Origin: an uncultured Eubacteriales bacterium
GTDB taxonomy: Bacteria > Bacillota > Clostridia > Christensenellales > Christensenellaceae
Assembly (NCBI GenBank): GCA_900545085.1
Contig: UQXU01000001.1
Location: forward strand, 1 to 64,000
DNA length: 64,000 bases
Direction of reading: 5' to 3'
A program made the position numbers and the translations under genes. The first letter of the stretch is position 1. Every line of letters begins with the position of its first letter. The notes under the pieces were generated by a model. That model was not told the DNA's origin and made no database searches. It saw only the letters and a program-made list of their open reading frames with translations. This document shows, piece by piece, positions 18,424 through 26,147 of the stretch.

Positions 18424-19350
18424 TCATCTCTCAGATTTCGGCGTTATCTCATTTAATATTGCAAAGCCCAGTATCATAGCGCCTCCCAACATCTGAAGCG
18501 CGCTTATGCTCTCTCCCAAAACGGCGACTGATACTATAACTGCAACGAGAGGATCTATATAACTGAGTATTGCCGCCTGCTGCCCTTTCATATCTTTAAT
18601 TGCGGAAAAATACATACAGTACGTGATTCCGGTGTGTATCAGCCCTACCACCATCAAATTCGCCCAGCCTGCGCCATCCAGCCTATCCAAACCCAAGCCT
18701 CCCGTGCAAATTACATAAGGGATTAGTATGACTATCGCCGCTGTCAGCTGCAAAAAGGTTCTGTGTATGCCTGTCACATTTTTGATAAATTTATTAAGCA
18801 GCGTCACAGAAGCATAAAAAACCGCCGCGCCCAACCCTAAAAATATTCCTGTCACATCCGATCCGGAGCCGGAGAATCCGCTCACTCCTATTATCAGCAC
18901 TACGCCTATAGTAGACATACAGAAGCACAATGCCTGTCTCAGATTCAGCTTCTCGCGGAACAGTATCGGGCATACCGCAGTGACGAGCACAGGCGCGAAA
19001 TAATAGCTAAGCGTAGCGTTTGAAACTGTAGTATAGTTATATGCTTCAAAAAGCAGTATCCAGTTTATCCCCATCGCCACGCCGGACACCAGCAGGAAAA
19101 AGATTTCTCTCCTTATCGCTGAAAAACTTATTCTCATCCCTCTAACGAGCATGTATACCGCTATTAGACCTGCCGCAAGCATAGCCCTGCAAAGAGCAAG
19201 AGCCCCCGAACTAAGCTGTATATTTTTTACAAACATCCCCAGCGTACCGAAGATAGCCATAGCCGCTGCCATCTGTATCCTGGCGCTTTTTCGTTCTTCT
19301 GTATACGCAGTGAGCTCTGCCTTATTTGACATACTTTCCGCCGCTTTCAT
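18424..19350 (-). CDS. EamA-family (DMT) transporter
   Basis: A 308-residue protein with ten predicted membrane helices in two EamA repeats, typical of drug/metabolite transporters such as RhaT or YdcZ-like exporters. The start MKAAESMSNK is chosen because GGAGG lies four to five bases upstream; an in-frame start 24 codons earlier lacks this. Substrate cannot be inferred. The C-terminal half carries the conserved YIDPLVAVIVSVAVLGE motif of the family. Repeat copy A lies just upstream. Confidence 0.88.
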   Translation of the reverse strand: MKAAESMSNKAELTAYTEERKSARIQMAAAMAIFGTLGMFVKNIQLSSGALALCRAMLAAGLIAVYMLVRGMRISFSAIRREIFFLLVSGVAMGINWILLFEAYNYTTVSNATLSYYFAPVLVTAVCPILFREKLNLRQALCFCMSTIGVVLIIGVSGFSGSGSDVTGIFLGLGAAVFYASVTLLNKFIKNVTGIHRTFLQLTAAIVILIPYVICTGGLGLDRLDGAGWANLMVVGLIHTGITYCMYFSAIKDMKGQQAAILSYIDPLVAVIVSVAVLGESISALQMLGGAMILGFAILNEITPKSER

Positions 19351-19397
19351 TTTTCCTCCGAAAAACACTTGAATAAATCCTTCAAAATTGTACTTGT

Positions 19398-19512
19398 TTA
19401 ATAATGCGCGCAGCCGCGTCATTCATCCGCGACGCAGAGCGAAGAGCCGAGAGGGAACCCGCCGCCTTTTGAGGCGAAGCATCCATCGGGAGCATATGGA
19501 TATAATCAACAG
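19398..19512. repeat. Dispersed intergenic repeat, copy A (diverged)
   Basis: The segment 19401-19425 reads ATAATGCGCGCAGCCGCGTC then ATTCA. It matches 60893-60917 in copy C with two mismatches. It then contains GAGGGAACC and the hairpin core CCGCCTTTTGAGGCG, comparable to CCGCCTATAGAGGCG in copy B. The right end (near 19503) only weakly resembles the CTGTTCACGGTTATA box. GCGTC-N10-GACGC gives a further hairpin. No coding function is seen. Confidence 0.6.
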
Positions 19513-19522
19513 TTTTGTACTA

Positions 19523-19555
19523 AAAAAGCGAAGCCGCTGCACAACCTCGCTTTTT
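19523..19555 (-). terminator. Terminator of the XRE regulator gene
   Basis: AAAAAGCGA (19523-19531) pairs with TCGCTTTTT (19547-19555). The stem starts at the stop codon of the XRE gene. T-runs on both strands suggest it works in both directions. Confidence 0.75.
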
Positions 19556-19868
19556 ATTTCCTCTTGTTCAGCTCTTTCATTAACGTCAAAAGACTTTTAC
19601 TCATCTGGTGATCCAGCTTTTTTACTTCCTGTACAAACTCTTTTAGCTCTAAGGGCGTCTCATTTTCCTCGTCAAAAAATTCCGAAGGCGTAACCTCTAG
19701 ATAATCACATATCTCTAAAAAAGCTCTCATAGAAGGCATAGATTTATAATTTTCTATAGTATTTATATAGCTGTTCGCCTGCCCCAGCGCCAAAGACATT
19801 TCCCTTGCTGATACCTGCTTTTGTGTCCTCAGCTGAGCCAGTCTGTCAGCAATGTATTTCTCGTTCAT
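19554..19868 (-). CDS. XRE-family helix-turn-helix regulator
   Basis: A 104-residue DNA-binding protein. Residues about 9-60 form a Cro/CI-type helix-turn-helix (VSAREMSLALGQANSYINTI, then MPSMRAFLEICDYLEVTPSE). A charged helical tail of about 40 residues follows, probably for dimerisation. Its own promoter region carries a TATAAT at 19905-19910 (minus) and a 16-base imperfect palindrome at 19916-19931, which suggests autoregulation. It faces a strong divergent promoter at 19949 with no clear gene. No partner toxin or phage gene is seen nearby. Confidence 0.88.
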   Translation of the reverse strand: MNEKYIADRLAQLRTQKQVSAREMSLALGQANSYINTIENYKSMPSMRAFLEICDYLEVTPSEFFDEENETPLELKEFVQEVKKLDHQMSKSLLTLMKELNKRK

Positions 19869-19915
19869 CGACTATGACCGCCCCTCTCTATTATTTAATT
19901 GTACATTATATTAGC

Positions 19916-19931
19916 AGTTTGTTCACCAACT
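19916..19931. promoter_or_regulatory. Candidate XRE operator
   Basis: AGTTTGTTCACCAACT is an imperfect palindrome (6 of 8 positions symmetric) located upstream of the -10 (19905-19910, minus strand) of the XRE gene and 18 bases from the divergent plus-strand promoter. An XRE dimer bound here could control both. Confidence 0.45.
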
Positions 19932-19948
19932 AACATCAAGTATTTTTG

Positions 19949-19977
19949 TTGACACGAATGATTTAATCAGTTATAAT
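19949..19977 (+). promoter_or_regulatory. Near-perfect sigma-A promoter without an evident gene
   Basis: TTGACA (19949-19954), 17-base spacer, TATAAT (19972-19977): both hexamers match consensus. No convincing plus-strand gene follows before the minus-strand gene that ends at 20284. Downstream lie AAGAAAGG (20012-20020), a possible ATT-initiated 25-codon frame (20022-20099), and a small hairpin AGCTTC-ACA-GAAGCT. A small RNA, a tiny peptide or the remains of a lost gene are possible. The rest of 19869-20283 shows nothing recognisable. Confidence 0.7.
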
Positions 19978-20283
19978 TGTTATTGTACCAAAATCGTCCC
20001 TAATATCACGGGAAGAAAGGTATTAAGAACAAGACAGCGGCAATCCGCCCGCGTCTTATACTGATTCAAGCTTCACAGAAGCTAAATTCGCCAAAATGAA
20101 TCATGCGCAGCGCTCGATTAGTTTGACTATTAAAATCGGTTTGCTGAATGCTCCCCCTGCTTAGGATAATTAAATTACAACATATGCAGAGCCGGTTTCT
20201 CGCATTGCCTTCTCTGCATTTCCTAAACAGCCGCCGCTTCAGTTCGAGTCTGCGCGGATTCATTTTTTATATTGTCCATTGCC

Positions 20284-20712
20284 TTATCCGCCTCCTATCA
20301 GATAAAGTCCCGCGGCGCATACTAACATGCCTATTATCTGACGCAGAGTAATCGTCTCCTTATACAGCAGCATCCCAACGAACACAAGCACGCACGCCAG
20401 AGCAATATTCGCAATAACGGACGCAGTGCTTACCTTCCATCCTGCGCGATATATACATATATACCCAAACTCCAGCGCAAGTACCGCAATGCCCAACACT
20501 GCCGAAGTCCAGTTGGCCTTAGAAAATTCCTGCCATATATTTTTCTGTTCACCCGTGACAAAAAACATTATGAGAGACGCCGCCGCAGCTATTAAATACG
20601 TAATGGTCAGCGAGGCAAACGAATTCACGCCCTGCGGAGTTGATTTGGCGCACACATTGTAAAATGTATTCGCCGTAATCACTATCAGCATGGGCCAAAT
20701 CATATTCCACAC
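20284..20712 (-). CDS. Single-domain EamA-like transporter
   Basis: A 142-residue membrane protein with about five helices, the size of one EamA repeat, so it probably works as a dimer. It contains NTFYNVCAKSTPQGVNSFAS near the start and KETITLRQIIGMLVCAAGLY at the end, both typical of this family. The predicted start is GTG at 20712; an in-frame ATG lies three codons later and neither has a strong ribosome site. Substrate unknown. It lies 16 bases downstream of the HD-domain gene, so both may be co-transcribed. Confidence 0.8.
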   Translation of the reverse strand: MWNMIWPMLIVITANTFYNVCAKSTPQGVNSFASLTITYLIAAAASLIMFFVTGEQKNIWQEFSKANWTSAVLGIAVLALEFGYICIYRAGWKVSTASVIANIALACVLVFVGMLLYKETITLRQIIGMLVCAAGLYLIGGG

Positions 20713-20728
20713 TTTCTATTATATCCCC

Positions 20729-21232
20729 CTATATCATATCTCCGGAAAGGAACATAAGCCGGCATAGAGCGCGGCCTGTTTCCGTTCTGAATACGCGGTC
20801 ATACGCCGCCCGCACGGCAGCTTCCGGCGATTCGTCTTCATACGCATTCACCAGAGCATCCGCCTCCAAAAGTATTCTGTAATCCGCTCCATCCACATTT
20901 TTATACGTGTGATGATGTCCGACGAGATATGACACTCTTTCCGTCACGTCCTGTTCAAATCCCAACTTGTCCAGCATCTCCTCCGCTATGGCAGGTCCTT
21001 CCATCTCCTGAAGCCTGCCGGAACAACTTCCAAACTTCTTTTCCGCCGCTTTTATGCCTATATCATGCACAAGCGCAGCAGCCTCAAGTGTAAAAAGCTC
21101 CTTATCCTTCAGTCCTTCCGCTCTGCCTATCAGCCGTGCAAAGCTGTGTACCTTCACAAAATGCTGTACACGTTTAGGGTCTTTGGCATAGTATTCAGCC
21201 ATTGCTAAATAAAGCTCGTCCAGCTTTTCCAT
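20729..21232 (-). CDS. HD-domain phosphohydrolase
   Basis: A 167-residue protein with a complete HD metal site: H29 in the first helix, H56-D57 (AALVHDIG), the HHH group near residue 107, and a late aspartate (LLEADALVNAYED). Proteins of this type hydrolyse nucleotides or other phosphate esters. No specificity signature is visible. AGGAG precedes the ATG. It is upstream of, and probably co-transcribed with, the small EamA transporter. The 293 bases behind its start are AT-rich with no clear element. Confidence 0.82.
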   Translation of the reverse strand: MEKLDELYLAMAEYYAKDPKRVQHFVKVHSFARLIGRAEGLKDKELFTLEAAALVHDIGIKAAEKKFGSCSGRLQEMEGPAIAEEMLDKLGFEQDVTERVSYLVGHHHTYKNVDGADYRILLEADALVNAYEDESPEAAVRAAYDRVFRTETGRALCRLMFLSGDMI

Positions 21233-21525
21233 TTGCGCTTTCTCCTATATCATTGCGCTTCGCCTGTCAAATTGTCTGTTCTTTATAAATTTATAATACA
21301 ATAAATTTTATAAACAGTTGGTTTGTAAACGAAGCTATAAATAACTAAAAAATGCTTTTAAACTATTCTTTTCAGCCTGCGTCCTTAACAACAGAAATAA
21401 ACATAGAGGATTTCCCTCTAATATAATCAAGTCTTTTTAATTTCATCCTTTGTCTAATTTTTTCCTTGTGCCTAAATACTCCAAGCATATCTCTGACAGT
21501 CCTTCCCTCCATCCGCAACTGTCTC

Positions 21526-21957
21526 TTATGTATCTTCCGTAAGTATCAGAATTGCTTTTTTGTATTTCTCCATTCGCTCGAGCGCCTTTTCACTCGTGTC
21601 AACAGCACGGGACGTGTCGCTGTTATGCCGCAGATCCGCCAGCTTGACTTCCCTTGCTATCGCATTGTCTTTCAGCGCTCTAACATAGTCTAAATAAGGC
21701 GTGTCCTCCTCGTGAGTAAGCAGCCTGAGCGCATCCATAACCTCGGAAGGATATTCCTCCGCCAGCTCCTCCAGCGTCACTTCCGTATCCTCGGCGACGT
21801 CGTGCAGCAGAGCGCATATTGTGCTGTATTCACTCTGCATCTGCTCCGCTACATGAATAGGATGGAATATATACGGAACTCCGCCTTTATCCTTTTGACC
21901 ATGATGCGCGTCATACGCTCTGTTCATGGCCTTTTTTGTCAGTTCAGTATAGATCAT
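21526..21957 (-). CDS. HD-domain protein of the RelA/SpoT hydrolase type
   Basis: A 143-residue protein matching only the HD hydrolase part of RelA/SpoT enzymes: YIFHPIHVAE (H32), ALLHDVAEDTE (H52-D53) and KLADLRHNSD. The synthetase and ACT/TGS domains are absent, as in small MESH1-like hydrolases that can remove (p)ppGpp, though other nucleotides are possible. I place the start at 21957, with AGGGAG nine bases upstream, not at the earlier in-frame ATG at 22068. It appears monocistronic. Confidence 0.82.
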   Translation of the reverse strand: MIYTELTKKAMNRAYDAHHGQKDKGGVPYIFHPIHVAEQMQSEYSTICALLHDVAEDTEVTLEELAEEYPSEVMDALRLLTHEEDTPYLDYVRALKDNAIAREVKLADLRHNSDTSRAVDTSEKALERMEKYKKAILILTEDT

Positions 21958-22120
21958 AATATCTTCTCCCTGAGCTTTACACTCCATTGTCTCAATTGGA
22001 AACTCATCTGAAAAAGCTGCTCCGTCGCGTCCTGCACACAGAGCAGCCTCAAATCCGCGTCTCCACATACTACAATTTAATTATAGCCTCAGCCGAGATA
22101 CGTGTCAATTTACCATATTT

Positions 22121-22693
22121 TTAAAAATACTTTCTGCATCCCATCTGTTCGTTTATATAATTCAGCGCCTCGCCAAATCTCTGGAAATGCACTATCTCAC
22201 GCTCACGCAGGAATTGCAGCGCAGCCGCCACATCAGGATCGCTGCACTGACGCAGCGCGCCCTCGTATCCCGCGCGCGCTTTTTCCTCCGCAGCCATATC
22301 GTTGGTAATATCCGCTACGGGATCGCCCGTCGTGCCGATGTACGCGGACGTCCAAAGGTAGCCGTTTGCATCCGCAGGGAACGGGCAGCATCCATGCTGG
22401 AATTTGCTCCCCGCCATACCTTCAGCCACCAACTCAGATACCGGTACGTCGCATATGAGCTGAGTATACATCGCGGAGAGCATCTCAACGTGAGAAAGCT
22501 CCTCCGTTCCTATATCCGTCAGCAATGCCTGAACGCGCTTATACGGCATACAATAGCGCTGATTTAAATAAGTCGTAGCCGCGCTCATCTCGCCGTTCGC
22601 TCCGCCCATGAGCGCATTCACGAGCTTAGCCATGTGCGCGTCGGGACGCAGCTTAGGCATAGGGTATATAAGCTTCTTTTCATATATCCACAT
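22121..22693 (-). CDS. cotJC: Spore coat protein CotJC, manganese catalase family
   Basis: A 190-residue four-helix-bundle protein of the non-haem manganese catalase family. Metal-ligand glutamates and histidines are visible in GANGEMSAATTYLNQRY, GTEELSHVEMLSA and REREIVHFQRFGEAL. In bacilli and clostridia CotJC is a spore inner coat component made in the mother cell under sigma-E. It is the last of the cotJABC genes, three bases after cotJB. GGAGG precedes the ATG by eight bases. Confidence 0.95.
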   Translation of the reverse strand: MWIYEKKLIYPMPKLRPDAHMAKLVNALMGGANGEMSAATTYLNQRYCMPYKRVQALLTDIGTEELSHVEMLSAMYTQLICDVPVSELVAEGMAGSKFQHGCCPFPADANGYLWTSAYIGTTGDPVADITNDMAAEEKARAGYEGALRQCSDPDVAAALQFLREREIVHFQRFGEALNYINEQMGCRKYF

Positions 22694-22696
22694 ATC

Positions 22697-22960
22697 TCAG
22701 CCCTCCATATGTCCTGCATCCCAAGGGAAGCTCTGTTCAGCCCATTTCCAATATTCTTCGCTCGTGGAGCCGCCGAAGTTCTCTATCGGGCCGAAATTCT
22801 CCACATATCTCTGCTTGAGCACCGCGAGCTGCTGCGCATAGCAGTTAAAATCGAGGAGAGCCTGTTCATCGTGCGGGTGCGTATCCAGATAGAGGTTTAT
22901 GTCTACCAGAATGAACCCGCACTGCATTATTTGCATAAGCAATTCATTTCTGTCCGCCAT
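22697..22960 (-). CDS. cotJB: Spore coat protein CotJB
   Basis: An 87-residue protein typical of CotJB, with LLMQIMQCGFILVDINLYLD and the DEQALLDFNCYAQQL motif, ending in aromatic EEYWKWAEQSFPWD. It is needed with CotJA and CotJC for the CotJ coat layer. The start at 22960 (MADRNELL) has GGAGG eight bases upstream; the ATG seven codons earlier would overlap that site. It sits between cotJA and cotJC with two- and three-base gaps. Confidence 0.93.
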   Translation of the reverse strand: MADRNELLMQIMQCGFILVDINLYLDTHPHDEQALLDFNCYAQQLAVLKQRYVENFGPIENFGGSTSEEYWKWAEQSFPWDAGHMEG

Positions 22961-22962
22961 GA

Positions 22963-23199
22963 CTATTCCTCCCTGCCGCATCCGCAGCTGCGCGCCATAT
23001 CCCCCGCCTGCACAAAGGGCATATACAAATTGCTGAAATACGTCCCCTGCATCAAAGCCGCTTCCGGATCTGCACAGTTATCATAACTGGTCTCAACTAC
23101 GTATGCACGTGCATACGGGCTGCATCCCGACGGCATATCCGTCAGAAAGTTAGCGCAGCCGCACGTTCCCCCGCGCATACGCTGCATGTCTCTATGCAT
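22963..23199 (-). CDS. cotJA: Spore coat protein CotJA
   Basis: A 78-residue protein rich in glycine and cysteine. It has the family segment YSNLYMPF-like (TYFSNLYMPFVQAGDM) near its end, which marks CotJA. It is the first gene of the cotJ operon. The start MHRDMQRMRGG has AGGAGG eight bases upstream. Upstream, TACATATTAT near 23242-23250 (minus) loosely resembles a sigma-E -10 element. An imperfect inverted repeat (AAAATGTCG against CGACACATTTT) spans 23250-23280. The presence of this operon is the best evidence that the organism forms spores. Confidence 0.9.
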   Translation of the reverse strand: MHRDMQRMRGGTCGCANFLTDMPSGCSPYARAYVVETSYDNCADPEAALMQGTYFSNLYMPFVQAGDMARSCGCGREE

Positions 23200-23280
23200 A
23201 TTATTTACCTCCTTTTCGTTCGGCTGCATAGCCTCGGTATATAATATGTAAAATGTCGAATTTTGCTCCGACACATTTTA

Positions 23281-23309
23281 AAGACAAACCAATCATAATG
23301 TGATATAAT
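23281..23309 (+). promoter_or_regulatory. Candidate dnaN promoter
   Basis: A perfect TATAAT (23304-23309) follows a weak -35 AAGACA (23281-23286) at 17 bases. The dnaN start lies 58 bases further on. Confidence 0.5.
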
Positions 23310-23366
23310 TTTATACGATAATTATTTAGAAATTACTTTAAACAGCAATAGAAAAGGAAACGAAAA

Positions 23367-24479
23367 ATGAGATTCAGCATAGACACAGCATCATTGAAGC
23401 GGGCTATCGGCATAGTCGCAAGGACGGCCTTCAACAAAGGCGTTGAGCAATCCATTTTGGAGTGCATCCACATAAAAGCAGACGAGGACGAGGTTATCTT
23501 CCGCACATATAACAGCGTCACAGCGACGCGCTGCTCCGTAAACGCAGACGTATCCTCCCCGGGAGAGGCCGCTCTGCCCGCGCGCGTACTCTCGGATGTA
23601 GTAAACAAGCTCTTCGCAGATACAACAACATTTGACACAGAAGAAAGCAGCTTCACCACCGTCGTCTCCAGCGGAAAAGCCCGCCTAAGTCTGCAAGGGC
23701 CTGACCCGGAAGGTTTCCCGTCCCCCGATTTCAACTCGGACGGCGCGGAAACTATACTGATAGAAGATCAAACGCAGCTCCGCACCCTGATAGACGGCAC
23801 TTCATTCGCCGCGAGTCAGGACGAGGACAAGCCCGTATATACAGGTCTGCTCCTGCAAGGCGAAGGCGACAGACTCTCAATGATAGGCATTGACGGCGTA
23901 AGAATTGCAAAACGCAGCATAATGATGGAAGCGAGCAGCGACATATACGAAATAATCCCCAGCCGCACGCTAAAGGACATATCCCGCCTGCTGGACGATC
24001 CTGAAAAGAGCGTCACTCTGCGGCGTTCCGGCAATATGCTGGAATTTGACATAGGCGATACGGTAGTCTACACCCGCCTGCTGGACGGGACCTTCCTAGA
24101 TTACCGCGCGCTCATGCCCGCCAACTACACCACCCGCGTCCGCGTCAGCCGCAAAGAACTCGAAAAATCTATCGAAATGGTCAGCGTAATCGCCAGCAAA
24201 GACAATCTCAACTTGGTAATGATAAACATTCTGGACGGCGAGGTGAATCTATCCTCCAAATCAACATACGGCAGCATAGACGACAGCATCCCCGCCGCTC
24301 TCGAGGGCGAGCCTATGCGCATAGCGTTCAACTCCCGCTATGTTCACGACGCAATCCGCGCCATCCCGGACGAAGAGCTTTTCATCGAGACCGTCTCCAA
24401 AAACAGCCCCTGCCTCCTGCGCCCTGTCGGCGACGGAAACTGGCTGCACTTTATCGTGCCTGTCAACGTCAGAGAATAA
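23367..24479 (+). CDS. dnaN: DNA polymerase III beta sliding clamp
   Basis: A 370-residue protein with the three tandem clamp domains of bacterial DnaN: MRFSIDTASLKRAIGIVART begins domain 1, TLIDGTSFAASQDEDKPVYTGLL lies in domain 2, and the end LHFIVPVNVRE corresponds to the conserved C-terminal PVR-type tail. The clamp encircles DNA and tethers polymerases and repair factors. AAAGGAAAC lies upstream of the ATG. No dnaA, recF or gyrB is near; the neighbours are cotJ and an orphan ATPase. It may be the only clamp, moved from the origin, or a second copy. Confidence 0.9.
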   Translation: MRFSIDTASLKRAIGIVARTAFNKGVEQSILECIHIKADEDEVIFRTYNSVTATRCSVNADVSSPGEAALPARVLSDVVNKLFADTTTFDTEESSFTTVVSSGKARLSLQGPDPEGFPSPDFNSDGAETILIEDQTQLRTLIDGTSFAASQDEDKPVYTGLLLQGEGDRLSMIGIDGVRIAKRSIMMEASSDIYEIIPSRTLKDISRLLDDPEKSVTLRRSGNMLEFDIGDTVVYTRLLDGTFLDYRALMPANYTTRVRVSRKELEKSIEMVSVIASKDNLNLVMINILDGEVNLSSKSTYGSIDDSIPAALEGEPMRIAFNSRYVHDAIRAIPDEELFIETVSKNSPCLLRPVGDGNWLHFIVPVNVRE

Positions 24480-24582
24480 TTTCCAAGAACTTTTTTGCAT
24501 GCGTGTCTCTTATTATGTTTAACTCGTTAAATACGTGTTTAAATAGTAGCGTGAGAACTTTAATAAAAGGGAGCGCATGTAA

Positions 24583-24954
24583 TTGGCAAAGACGCTGACT
24601 ATACAGACAATAGAAGATATACATCATACTGTTTTCTGCATTCTGGACGACGTCCGAAATGTATCAGCCCTGAGCGAAGAACGCGAATACTACATTCGCC
24701 TGACCATAACCGAGCTGTTGAGCAACAGTTTGCAATATACAGACGGCGTAATAACGCTATTATACCGCATACGGGGCGAAATGCTCGACTATGCAGTTAT
24801 CGACAACGGCCGCAACGCCGTTTTCCCTGAAGAATGCTCCGGTCCATGCTGCCCCAGCGGACGCGGAATATATCTCGTGCGCATTTTGAGCGAAAAATAC
24901 CGCAGGAACAAGCGCGGGAACATCTCTGTAGTCAGCATAAAGCTCTCAGCATAA
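24583..24954 (+). CDS. HATPase_c protein, anti-sigma/RsbW-like
   Basis: A 123-residue protein consisting of a single histidine-kinase-type ATPase fold. The N box is LTITELLSNSLQY, the G1 box VIDNGRNA, and a G2-like loop is PSGRGIYLVRIL. Similar stand-alone domains act as anti-sigma factors (SpoIIAB, RsbW) or regulators. No sigma factor or anti-anti-sigma factor is adjacent. The start is TTG, nine bases after AAGGGAG; an ATG five bases earlier is immediately followed by a stop. It lies about 100 bases behind dnaN and shares its direction. Confidence 0.8.
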   Translation: MAKTLTIQTIEDIHHTVFCILDDVRNVSALSEEREYYIRLTITELLSNSLQYTDGVITLLYRIRGEMLDYAVIDNGRNAVFPEECSGPCCPSGRGIYLVRILSEKYRRNKRGNISVVSIKLSA

Positions 24955-24962
24955 CAAAAAAT

Positions 24963-24999
24963 AACAGCCGTATGAGAAAAATTATCTCATACGGCTGTT
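24963..24999. terminator. Bidirectional terminator between the HATPase gene and azlD
   Basis: AACAGCCGTATGAGA (24963-24977) pairs perfectly over 15 bases with TCTCATACGGCTGTT (24985-24999). A T-rich tail follows on the plus strand and T-rich bases follow on the minus strand. The flanking genes converge here. Confidence 0.88.
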
Positions 25000-25003
25000 T
25001 TAT

Positions 25004-25312
25004 TCAACAGAGCAGCAGCTCCGCGATGAACACCACAGCGCAGCACGCCACCGACACCTTAAACAAGCTCGCTCCAAACCACGCCGCGACTACGCCCGCT
25101 ATCAAAGCGAGTATTCCGGCTATCTGACTCTGCGTCGCCTCAATTATAGCGGGGAATGTCATCACCGCCAAGGTGACATACGGCACATAGTACAGAAAAG
25201 ATCGTATAAATTTGTTTTTAATCTGCTTGCGTATCAGCGTCAGAGGCAGAACTCGTATCAGAAATGTCACCGCCGCCATTATCAGCAGATATATATATAC
25301 ATTATGCGTCAT
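25004..25312 (-). CDS. azlD: AzlD-family branched-chain amino acid exporter subunit
   Basis: A 102-residue membrane protein with about four helices, containing FLIRVLPLTLIRKQIKN and SFLYYVPYVTLAVMTFPAI, the AzlD signature. It pairs with AzlC to export branched-chain amino acids or their analogues. The start at 25312 has AGGAGG just upstream and lies inside the end of azlC, overlapping it by 11 bases, so translation is coupled. Confidence 0.9.
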   Translation of the reverse strand: MTHNVYIYLLIMAAVTFLIRVLPLTLIRKQIKNKFIRSFLYYVPYVTLAVMTFPAIIEATQSQIAGILALIAGVVAAWFGASLFKVSVACCAVVFIAELLLC

Positions 25313-26033
25313 CTTCCGCCTCCTCATGAGGAAAAATCAGCGCGGCTATGCCCGAAATAACGACGGTAAGTATTATCGTCCGCGTGCCCGAGGATATTCC
25401 GCTCAAAATATGCTCCGCTGCAAAGCTCGCCGCAAAGCTGACCGCCACGAGCCCGGCGACGACTTTGCTTTTCCGCGCAGGCGGAATTATAACCGCCAAA
25501 AACATGCCGAAAAGCGCAACGCTCAGCGCACTCGTAACTCGCAGAGGGAGTATATTCCCGGCGACCACACCCAAAAACGTGCCCAGCGCCCATCCCGGCA
25601 TCGCCGCAGTCATCGCGCCGTAATAATACGTCGGGTTGAGATAGCCTTTGCGCGCTACGGCTATGCCGAAAAGCTCGTCCGTAATCGCAAATCCTACGAG
25701 AAGCCTGCTCCCGAGCGACGCCCCCGGGTGCATCTTCTGACTCATCGCGCAGCTCATCAGCAGATACCTCGCGTTCGCGATAAAAGTCACGAGTGCAATT
25801 TCTATATACGCCGCGTCCGCCGCGATAACCGTTATGCCTGCGTACTGACCTGCCGAGGCATTGTTCGTCAGGCTGCAGATAGTCGCCTGAATCGCGGTCA
25901 GGCCTGCGCTCTGCGCCGCAATTCCCAGTGTAAATGCAACGGCAAAATACCCCAGAGAGATAGGTATGCCGTCTTTTATTCCCTCCCGAAATTCGCTCGG
26001 ACTTGCTTTTCTTTTGACAATCTCCTTGCTCAT
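25302..26033 (-). CDS. azlC: AzlC-family branched-chain amino acid exporter subunit
   Basis: A 243-residue membrane protein with about seven helices. It begins with EFREGIKDGIPISLGYFAVAFTLGI and contains NNASAGQYAGITVIA and ARYLLMSCAMSQK, all typical of AzlC. The ATG at 26033 is preferred to a TTG ten codons earlier; AGGAG lies 13 bases upstream. It is first in an azlCD operon divergent from a LysR regulator, a common arrangement in which the regulator controls the exporter. Confidence 0.9.
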   Translation of the reverse strand: MSKEIVKRKASPSEFREGIKDGIPISLGYFAVAFTLGIAAQSAGLTAIQATICSLTNNASAGQYAGITVIAADAAYIEIALVTFIANARYLLMSCAMSQKMHPGASLGSRLLVGFAITDELFGIAVARKGYLNPTYYYGAMTAAMPGWALGTFLGVVAGNILPLRVTSALSVALFGMFLAVIIPPARKSKVVAGLVAVSFAASFAAEHILSGISSGTRTIILTVVISGIAALIFPHEEAEDDA

Positions 26034-26086
26034 ATCAATATCATTTCTCCTAAATTCAGTCAATAAAAATTATTATATAACACACA

Positions 26087-26115
26087 TTGACATAAGTAAA
26101 GATAATAAATATAAT
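26087..26115 (+). promoter_or_regulatory. Sigma-A promoter for the lysR gene
   Basis: TTGACA (26087-26092), 17-base spacer, TATAAT (26110-26115): consensus at both positions. On the other strand a TATAAT near 26071-26076 with TTTACT 17 bases upstream could serve azlC, so the two promoters would be back to back and open to joint control by LysR. Confidence 0.8.
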
Positions 26116-26147
26116 ATAACCATAAATGCTACTAATGAGGTGCGCAA

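Noticed and set aside
20066-20351. Two small frames on opposite strands (65 and 67 codons) near 20.1-20.3 kb
   Set aside because: Neither has a ribosome site or family resemblance, and the plus-strand one runs into the end of the EamA-like gene. The promoter upstream is reported separately.
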